NCBI GenBank assembly: GCA_007133445.1
Contig: SLMR01000328.1
Coordinates: 1 to 6,667 of the forward strand
Source of the DNA: Aquisalimonas sp.
Lineage (GTDB): Bacteria; Pseudomonadota; Gammaproteobacteria; Nitrococcales; Aquisalimonadaceae
DNA: 6,667 nucleotides
Direction of reading: 5' to 3'
The notes below the pieces were generated by a model that made no database searches, was not told the origin of the DNA, and saw only the letters and a list, made by a program, of their open reading frames with translations. The position numbers and the translations under genes were made by a program. Positions 1 to 4,268 of this stretch are shown piece after piece (the stretch's first letter is position 1; every line of letters starts with the position of its first letter).

Positions 1-81
1 GCTGCTCGGCACCACCTCGTGGTCCCGTTCGCGGAAGAACTCCAGAAACGCACGACGCAGTTCGGCGCTGGAAATACTCAT
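1..81 (-). CDS. alaS: Alanine--tRNA ligase, N-terminal 27 residues (partial, runs off the left edge)
   Basis: Alanyl-tRNA synthetase charges tRNA-Ala with alanine in the cytoplasm. Only the first 27 codons are in the window. The minus-strand ATG at 81-79 opens a peptide beginning MSISSAELRRAFLEFF, followed by a REREHEVV-like stretch (read here as RERDHEVV) and PSS. This matches the very conserved AlaS N-terminus, which has a short Ser/Thr-rich start, then 'E-(I/L)-R-x-x-F-L-x-F-F' and 'H-x-V-V-x-S-S' at the edge of the aminoacylation domain. A moderate ribosome-binding sequence (AGGCAGG, about 12 bases upstream) supports this ATG. The gene lies downstream of recA and recX on the same strand, its usual neighbourhood in gammaproteobacteria. 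The frame is open to base 1, so the gene is cut by the window edge and not broken. Confidence 0.93.
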   Translation of the reverse strand, partial: MSISSAELRRAFLEFFRERDHEVVPSS

Positions 82-107
82 GTGTGGTCAAACCTGCCTT
101 TGCAAAG

Positions 108-125
108 CCGCGGGCTCCGCCGCGG
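108..125 (-). other. GC-rich hairpin between recX and alaS
   Basis: In the 53-base gap between the recX stop and the alaS start, two copies of CCGCGG (108-113 and 120-125) flank a 6-base spacer and can form a 6-bp all-GC stem. On the minus strand the stem is followed only by CTTTG, so there is no proper U-tract for an intrinsic terminator. A 10-bp palindrome (CTTTGCAAAG, 98-107) sits next to it. The hairpin could be a weak attenuator or a boundary between recX and alaS transcription. A chance GC-rich palindrome is an equally fair reading. Confidence 0.25.
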
Positions 126-134
126 GGTTCCCGT

Positions 135-605
135 TTACTCGTGCACGCGCTCGTCCAGCACGCGGTAGACCTGCTCCGAACTGAAGCCCCGGCTCGCGAG
201 AAACCGCGCCTGCCGGGCCCATTCCTTGCGGTCCTTCGGCAGCGCCTCCCCGAACCGGCGCCGCCGCGCTTCTCTGGCCTGCTCCAGCCAGTCCACGCCC
301 TGTTGCGCCAAATGCTGCCGGGCCAGGCTCTCCTCGATGCCGCGTTCGGACAGGGCCGCGATGATCTTCAGCGGGCCCTGCCCCTGCTCGCACCGCTGGC
401 GGACAAAGATCTCGGTGAAACGGTCATCGCTAAGATAATGCTCCTGGACCAAGCGGTCCAGAACAACCTCGACCACGTCGTCACCGAAACCGCGTGCACC
501 GAGCTTTCGCCGCAGTTCCTGGCACGCATGCTCCCGGCGCGCCAGTAGCCTTACAGCGGCCTGGTAGGCCGCGTCGAAATCGTCTGCCCCGGTATCAGCG
601 TCCAC
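135..605 (-). CDS. recX: Regulatory protein RecX
   Basis: RecX binds RecA filaments in the cytoplasm and limits recombinase and co-protease activity. The 156-residue product has the usual RecX length and its all-helical repeat architecture. An N-terminal repeat carries 'ARREHACQELRRKLGARGF' (about 22-40). The middle repeat carries 'YLSDDRFTEIFVRQR' (57-71) and 'GPLKI' (77-81). The C-terminal repeat carries 'RFGEALPKD..EWARQARFLASRGF' (117-141). The LSD-x-RF and RFL-x-x-RGF signatures are classic for the family. The start is GTG (605-603). The nearby ATG at 612-610 is out of frame. A GGTGAT sequence complementary to the 16S rRNA tail lies 5 bases upstream of the GTG. The recA stop lies only 14 bases upstream, so recX is almost certainly co-transcribed and probably translationally coupled with recA. 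Confidence 0.95.
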   Translation of the reverse strand: MDADTGADDFDAAYQAAVRLLARREHACQELRRKLGARGFGDDVVEVVLDRLVQEHYLSDDRFTEIFVRQRCEQGQGPLKIIAALSERGIEESLARQHLAQQGVDWLEQAREARRRRFGEALPKDRKEWARQARFLASRGFSSEQVYRVLDERVHE

Positions 606-621
606 GACGCATCACCGCGTC
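606..621 (-). promoter_or_regulatory. recX translation-initiation hairpin with its Shine-Dalgarno in the loop
   Basis: On the minus strand the bases directly before the recX GTG read GACGC-GGTGAT-GCGTC: a perfect 5-bp stem with a 6-base loop. The loop GGTGAT is an exact match to part of the sequence complementary to the 16S rRNA 3' end, and its GG is about 9 bases from the GTG, a workable spacing. The stem overlaps the recA stop codon (TGA, 622-620). A ribosome finishing recA would open the stem and expose the site. Translational coupling is my inference; the inverted repeat and overlap are seen directly. Confidence 0.4.
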
Positions 622-1660
622 ACTCAGTCCCGGCCTCGGAGAGCTCTTCCTCGCCGGTGCCCGCGACCTTCTCCGGCAGCAGCACCTCCCGGAGCTTGGC
701 CTCGATGTCGCTGGCAACGTCCGGGTTATCCTTGAGGAACTGCCGCACGTTGTCCTTGCCCTGGCCGATGCGATCACCGTTGTAGCTGTACCAGGCCCCA
801 GCCTTGTCGATGATGCCGTGCTTGGCCCCCAGGTCGATGAGTTCCCCTTCCCGGGAGATGCCCTCGCCGTAGAGAATCTCGAACTCGGCCTGCTTGAACG
901 GCGGCGCCATCTTGTTCTTGACCACCTTCACGCGGGTCTCATTACCCACCACTTCGTCGCCCTTCTTGATGGCGCCGATGCGGCGGATGTCCATCCGTAC
1001 GGAGGAATAGAACTTCAGGGCGTTACCGCCGGTGGTAGTCTCCGGGCTGCCGAACATCACGCCGATCTTCATGCGAATCTGGTTGATGAACACCACCAGG
1101 GTGCCGGTGCGCTTGATGTTGCCGGAGAGCTTGCGCAGTGCCTGGGACATGAGGCGCGCTTGCAGGCCCACGTGCGAGTCGCCCATTTCGCCCTCGATCT
1201 CCGCCTTGGGCGTGAGCGCCGCCACGGAGTCGACGATGACCACGTCCACGGCGCCGGAGCGCACCAGCATGTCCGCGATTTCGAGTGCCTGCTCGCCCGT
1301 ATCCGGCTGGGACACCAACAGCTCGTCGACGTCCACCCCGAGCTTGCGGGCATAGTCCGGGTCCAGTGCGTGCTCGGCATCAACGAATGCGGCGGTACCA
1401 CCAGCGCGTTGTGCCTCGGCAATCACCTGCAGTGTGAGCGTCGTCTTCCCGGATGACTCCGGGCCGTAAATCTCGGCAACACGACCCCGGGGCAGGCCAC
1501 CGATGCCCAGCGCCAGGTCCAGGCCGATGGAGCCGGTGGAAATGGCAGCTACATCCTTGACGGCTGCGGCATCTCCCATGCGCATGACCGCGCCCTTGCC
1601 GAACTGTTTCTCGATCTGCCCCAGGGCAGCACCGAGGGCCTTCTTGCGGTTTTCGTCCAT
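620..1660 (-). CDS. recA: Recombinase RecA
   Basis: RecA forms ATP-dependent filaments on single-stranded DNA, drives homologous strand exchange, and stimulates LexA self-cleavage in the SOS response. The 346-residue product is full length and intact. It has the N-terminal polymerisation helix ([20 protein letters not shown]), Walker [10 protein letters not shown] at 66-74 (Lys72), the catalytic Glu97 in 'DAEHALDP', and Walker B 'VVIVDS' ending at Asp145-Ser146. DNA-binding loop L1 lies around 157-164 (EGEMGDSH) and loop L2 is [15 protein letters not shown] at 204-218. The tail is acidic ([11 protein letters not shown]), as in other bacterial RecA proteins. The ATG at 1660-1658 is preceded by AGAGG 7 bases upstream. 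The sequence is close to enterobacterial and pseudomonad RecA over its whole core. It sits between thpR and recX on the same strand. I see no canonical gammaproteobacterial LexA box upstream. Confidence 0.99.
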   Translation of the reverse strand: MDENRKKALGAALGQIEKQFGKGAVMRMGDAAAVKDVAAISTGSIGLDLALGIGGLPRGRVAEIYGPESSGKTTLTLQVIAEAQRAGGTAAFVDAEHALDPDYARKLGVDVDELLVSQPDTGEQALEIADMLVRSGAVDVVIVDSVAALTPKAEIEGEMGDSHVGLQARLMSQALRKLSGNIKRTGTLVVFINQIRMKIGVMFGSPETTTGGNALKFYSSVRMDIRRIGAIKKGDEVVGNETRVKVVKNKMAPPFKQAEFEILYGEGISREGELIDLGAKHGIIDKAGAWYSYNGDRIGQGKDNVRQFLKDNPDVASDIEAKLREVLLPEKVAGTGEEELSEAGTE

Positions 1661-1776
1661 TGTTCAACCTCTGGCTTGTTCAGGCACGCCCAGCGGGTTG
1701 CTGGCGTTCAAGCCGACAACCCATGGCGGGGCATTATTCCATACTCACAGCACCCCTCCCACCCCCGCCGGCACTG
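1661..1776 (-). promoter_or_regulatory. recA leader: ribosome-binding site and possible promoter, no canonical LexA box
   Basis: This 116-base gap separates thpR from recA. A clear ribosome-binding site AGAGG lies at 1672-1668, 7 bases before the recA ATG. The only AT-rich pocket is GGAATAATG near 1740-1732; AATAAT (1738-1733) could be a -10 element, but no TTGACA-like -35 lies at the proper distance, where the sequence is G-rich. The hexamers TTGAAC (1667-1662), CTGAAC (1683-1678) and TTGAAC (1711-1706) repeat on the minus strand at offsets of 16 and 28 bases. No CTG-N10-CAG pair (gammaproteobacterial SOS box) and no GAAC-N7-GAAC pair (alphaproteobacterial type) is present. The promoter call is weak. 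Confidence 0.3.
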
Positions 1777-2295
1777 TCAATCAGAGGTCTGCGCCAGCGC
1801 CCAGCGCGCGACGGACTCGTACACAGCGCCCGTCGGTTCGGTGTACGAGCGCACCAGGAGAAACTCGGAAAAACCGACCTGGACGGGCTCCATTGCCACC
1901 TCGTCGGCAGGCCGGGCCTTGCGCGCAACGGTGAGATGGGGATGCCAGATACGCGCGTCGAAAGGCACACCCGCCTCCCTCAAACCGCGAGCCAGTTCGC
2001 CGCGCAACGCACGGGCAGCCTCGGGCACATACTCCGGGACCAGCACCCGCGTACGTGCCCGGGGCCAGAACTGCAGTACAGTGAAATCGAGAGAGAACGC
2101 TGAAGCGCTCACACCCTCGGCGACAGAACGCGCGCTCGCCGCCTGTTCCGCATCCAGGTCGCCAAGGAATGCCAGGGTGACATGCAGGTTTTCCGGCGGA
2201 ATCATGCGCCCTGCCGCCACCCACTCGGGAAGCGCCTTGATCAGGCGGTTGCGCTCCTGCTCCCCCGGCCACAGCGCAAAGAACAGACGCGCCAT
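1777..2295 (-). CDS. thpR: RNA 2',3'-cyclic phosphodiesterase (2'-5' RNA ligase family, 2H phosphoesterase)
   Basis: ThpR/LigT enzymes hydrolyse RNA 2',3'-cyclic phosphates and can also join or cleave 2'-5' linkages in vitro. The two diagnostic H-x-T-h motifs are present: HVTL in 'PPENLHVTLAFLG' and HLTV in 'WHPHLTVARK', about 82 residues apart. They form the paired His/Thr active site of the 2H fold. The opening 'MARLFFALWP' is typical of the family, as are about 172 residues in length. I place the start at ATG 2295-2293, preceded by GGGGTG. An in-frame GTG two codons earlier (2301-2299) has a poorer upstream site. The gene follows the pncC stop by 19 bases and points toward recA. Its physiological RNA substrate is unknown; a link to DNA repair is suggested only by position. 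Confidence 0.92.
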   Translation of the reverse strand: MARLFFALWPGEQERNRLIKALPEWVAAGRMIPPENLHVTLAFLGDLDAEQAASARSVAEGVSASAFSLDFTVLQFWPRARTRVLVPEYVPEAARALRGELARGLREAGVPFDARIWHPHLTVARKARPADEVAMEPVQVGFSEFLLVRSYTEPTGAVYESVARWALAQTSD

Positions 2296-2314
2296 ACCCA
2301 CCCCGTGTCCGAAG

Positions 2315-2836
2315 TCAGTCCGCCTTCAACTGGCGCAGCACCCCCTCCATGGCGACCCCGGCGGCGCAGCGGCGTACCGCATCCCGGTCACCGGGAAACC
2401 GCTCGGGCCGCGAGACCAGGAAGCCGGAGCGCAGTGCCCAACCGAACCAGACCAGGCCCACCGGCTTGCGCTCCGAGCCGCCATCAGGGCCGGCGACTCC
2501 GGTGACTGCCACGGCCACATCAGCGTCACTGCGCTCCAACGCTCCCTCCGCCATGGCCCGGACCACCTCGTCGCTGACCGCCCCGTGGCGCTCGAGTACG
2601 GCCGGATCAACACCCAACAAATCCAGCTTGGCGGCATTGGAGTAGGTCACCACCGACCGCTCGAACCACTCTGAACTACCCGGGACATCGGTAACCAGCT
2701 TGGCAATCCAGCCCCCCGTGCAGGACTCGGCGGCGGTCAACCGCAGACCCCGCTGCCGCAGGGCGTCGCCCACGGCACCGGCAAGCTGTCCGAGGCGGGT
2801 GTCATCGGGTGTGTTCCGGGTGTCGGTGTAATCCAT
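2315..2836 (-). CDS. pncC: Nicotinamide-nucleotide amidohydrolase PncC (stand-alone CinA C-terminal domain)
   Basis: PncC deamidates nicotinamide mononucleotide to nicotinic acid mononucleotide, returning the by-product of NAD-dependent DNA ligase to NAD synthesis in the cytoplasm. The 173-residue protein matches the single-domain form, lacking the N-terminal MoCF-like domain of full CinA. Conserved motifs are AESCTGG at 36-42 (Ser38 is the expected catalytic residue), 'VVTYSNAAK' at 62-70, 'GAVSDEVV' at 85-92, and 'AVTGVAGPDGG' at 110-120 followed by 'KPVG' at 124-127. The start is ATG 2836-2834. The usual alignment point of the first helix supports it, although I see no good Shine-Dalgarno directly upstream. 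It heads the minus-strand recA cluster and is divergent from the TRAP operon. pncC next to recA is a recurring gammaproteobacterial arrangement. Confidence 0.95.
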   Translation of the reverse strand: MDYTDTRNTPDDTRLGQLAGAVGDALRQRGLRLTAAESCTGGWIAKLVTDVPGSSEWFERSVVTYSNAAKLDLLGVDPAVLERHGAVSDEVVRAMAEGALERSDADVAVAVTGVAGPDGGSERKPVGLVWFGWALRSGFLVSRPERFPGDRDAVRRCAAGVAMEGVLRQLKAD

Positions 2837-3003
2837 GGCCAGGCTTCGTGTTGCGGAGCGAATCTGCCCGGGACTCTACCACAGCCCCTCACGCCGCTGC
2901 GCCCGCCTGCCGTCACGCGATTCCAGTGGCGGAATTCCAAGGAGCGGAATACCATTTCAACAAAAGCATAAGAATTCACACCGACGTGGAGGAGACGACA
3001 ACG
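2837..3003. promoter_or_regulatory. Divergent intergenic region between pncC and the TRAP operon
   Basis: This 167-base region must serve both pncC (leftward) and the TRAP binding protein (rightward). On the plus strand, GGAGGAG at 2988-2994 is a near-ideal Shine-Dalgarno, 9 bases before the ATG at 3004. An AT-rich patch at 2951-2980 (21 of 30 bases A or T, in an otherwise GC-rich window) includes CATAAG (2967-2972) and TACCAT (2950-2955), either of which could be part of a -10 element. Neither has a convincing -35. On the minus strand TAGAGT (2878-2873) is a weak -10 candidate for pncC. Neither a sigma-54 type GG-N10-GC site nor a CTG-N10-CAG LexA box was found here. Confidence 0.45.
2920..2950. 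promoter_or_regulatory. Cluster of ATTCC/GGAAT inverted half-sites, possible operator
   Basis: Four half-sites occur in 31 bases: ATTCC 2920-2924, GGAAT 2931-2935, ATTCC 2934-2938 and GGAAT 2946-2950. They make two inverted repeats with spacers of 6 and 7 bases, joined through the palindrome GGAATTCC (2931-2938). The cluster lies 54 to 84 bases before the TRAP binding-protein ATG, just upstream of the AT-rich patch, where a regulator dimer would be expected to bind. No regulator gene is visible in the window and I cannot name a family. The repeats are seen directly; the operator role is inference. Confidence 0.35.
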
Positions 3004-4182
3004 ATGAAAATGATGAATATGACGCAATGCACACGCTGGCTGACTGCCAGTGCACTCGGGGTTTCCCTGGCCTGGACTGCCGCGGCGAGTGCCGACGACA
3101 TCAACCTGCCCAGCACCGTCGCCATGACCGCCTACGGGACCGGCTCCGCCGGTTACACCCAGATGGCGGCCATCGGCAATCATCTCCGCAACAAGTACGG
3201 CACGTCCGTTCGCATCCTGCCGGGGGAGAACGACGTCGCGCGCATGACGCCGCTGAAAACGGGGCGCGTGCCGCTGTGTTCCTGCGGCATTGCCAGCTAT
3301 TACGGGGCCGAAGGCGTGTTCATGTTCGCCGGCCCTGACTGGGGCCCCCAGGACATCCGGGTCATTGCAACGTCCACGGCCAACTTCGGGCTCGGTCTTG
3401 CGGTAGCCGGCGACATCGACGTGGAAACACCGGCCGATCTCAAGGGCAAGCGCATCGCGTACATTCGAGGAGACGACGCGCTCAACATCGGCGCCAAGGC
3501 GTTCCTGGCCTTCGGCGGTCTCACCTGGGACGATGTCGAACGTGTGGAGTTCCCGGGTTATGGCCGCTCCTTCGAGGGAATCATTGCCGATCAGGCCGAC
3601 GCTGCGTTCACCATGACTGTTGCACCGCCAGCCCAGCAACTGGCTGCCAGCCCTCGCGGGATCACCTGGCCTCACCTCGATCCTGATGACACCGACGGCT
3701 GGGAGCGATTCCAGGAGGTGGCCCCCTACTTCCAGCCGCACCGCGTCACCGTAGCCGCCGGCGGCCACGATGAGGACAATCCCTGGATCGGGGCGAGCTA
3801 CCCCTACCCGATCATGGTCGGCAACCGCGACCTGGATGACGATCTGGCGCGGGGCCTGCTGCGGGTGTTCATCGAGGACCACGAGGAGTACAAGGATGCC
3901 GCCCCGGGTCTCGCCGGCTGGTCCCTGGACAACCAGAACATGACGTGGGTCATTCCCTTCCATGACGCCGTGGTGGAGTACTACAAGGAAATCGGCCACT
4001 GGACCGACGAGATGCAGGAGCACCAGGACATGCTGGTGGAGCGTAACCGCACCATCCGCATCGCCTGGGGCGACTACGTCTCCGAGGATCCACCGCGGGA
4101 CGAGGACGCCTTCAGGGAAGGCTGGATGAAGGCACGGGCGGCCGCCCTGGAAGAGAAGGGCATGGACCCGGTCTTCCGCTAA
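3004..4182 (+). CDS. TAXI-family TRAP transporter solute-binding protein
   Basis: This is the periplasmic receptor of a tripartite ATP-independent periplasmic (TRAP) transporter: it captures a solute and hands it to the membrane subunits, with uptake driven by an ion gradient. The 392-residue product starts with a Sec signal peptide (MKMMNMTQCTRW, then a hydrophobic stretch to about 28) and a likely cleavage after Ala-Ser-Ala at 28-30. The mature chain opens with the TAXI-like glycine-rich segment 'MTAYGTGSAGYTQMAAIGNHL' (41-61), then 'GENDVARM' and 'ASYYGAEGV'. A central 'ETPADLKGKRIAYIRGDDALN' is typical of periplasmic-binding-protein lobe II. It is longer than many TAXI proteins (about 320 residues), with an acidic C-terminal helical extension. 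C92 and C94 are the only cysteines in the mature part. The frame is open upstream to 2809, but GGAGGAG at 2988-2994 fixes the start at 3004. The substrate is unknown. Confidence 0.93.
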   Translation: MKMMNMTQCTRWLTASALGVSLAWTAAASADDINLPSTVAMTAYGTGSAGYTQMAAIGNHLRNKYGTSVRILPGENDVARMTPLKTGRVPLCSCGIASYYGAEGVFMFAGPDWGPQDIRVIATSTANFGLGLAVAGDIDVETPADLKGKRIAYIRGDDALNIGAKAFLAFGGLTWDDVERVEFPGYGRSFEGIIADQADAAFTMTVAPPAQQLAASPRGITWPHLDPDDTDGWERFQEVAPYFQPHRVTVAAGGHDEDNPWIGASYPYPIMVGNRDLDDDLARGLLRVFIEDHEEYKDAAPGLAGWSLDNQNMTWVIPFHDAVVEYYKEIGHWTDEMQEHQDMLVERNRTIRIAWGDYVSEDPPRDEDAFREGWMKARAAALEEKGMDPVFR

Positions 4183-4199
4183 ACCACACGCAGCACGAC

Positions 4200-4240
4200 C
4201 GCTCTGATGGCGAACGCACTGACCGCTCGCCATCAGAGCG
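4200..4240 (+). repeat. Perfect 14-bp inverted repeat (stem-loop) between the TRAP binding protein and permease genes
   Basis: Bases 4200-4213 (CGCTCTGATGGCGA) pair perfectly with 4227-4240 (TCGCCATCAGAGCG) around a 13-base loop. The stem begins 18 bases after the binding-protein stop and ends 28 bases before the permease ATG. No run of T follows, so it is not a standard intrinsic terminator. Stable hairpins at this point in transporter operons are known to protect the upstream receptor mRNA from 3' exonucleases, giving more receptor than permease, as at malE-malF. That role here is inference. An operator palindrome or a dispersed repeat copy is the alternative. Confidence 0.75.
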
Positions 4241-4268
4241 CTGACCCCGCACCAGCGAGTCCGCGGCC

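Noticed and set aside
494..1456. A 320-codon plus-strand open frame opposite recA
   Set aside because: Antisense to a fully conserved recA, His/Leu/Val-rich with no family signature. Conservation on the recA strand explains it.
1671..1683. CTG...CAG pair in the recA leader as a possible LexA box
   Set aside because: The spacer is 7 bases, not 10, and the interior lacks the TA-rich core of a gammaproteobacterial SOS box.
2809..3003. A 65-codon upstream extension of the TRAP binding-protein frame
   Set aside because: It would precede the signal peptide with a Cys/Arg/Pro-rich sequence and overlap the pncC start. The strong GGAGGAG at 2988-2994 and the signal peptide after 3004 define the start.
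4200..4240. Reading the stem-loop as an intrinsic transcription terminator
   Set aside because: No T-run follows the stem, and the downstream gene belongs to the same transporter and has no clear promoter of its own in the remaining 28 bases.
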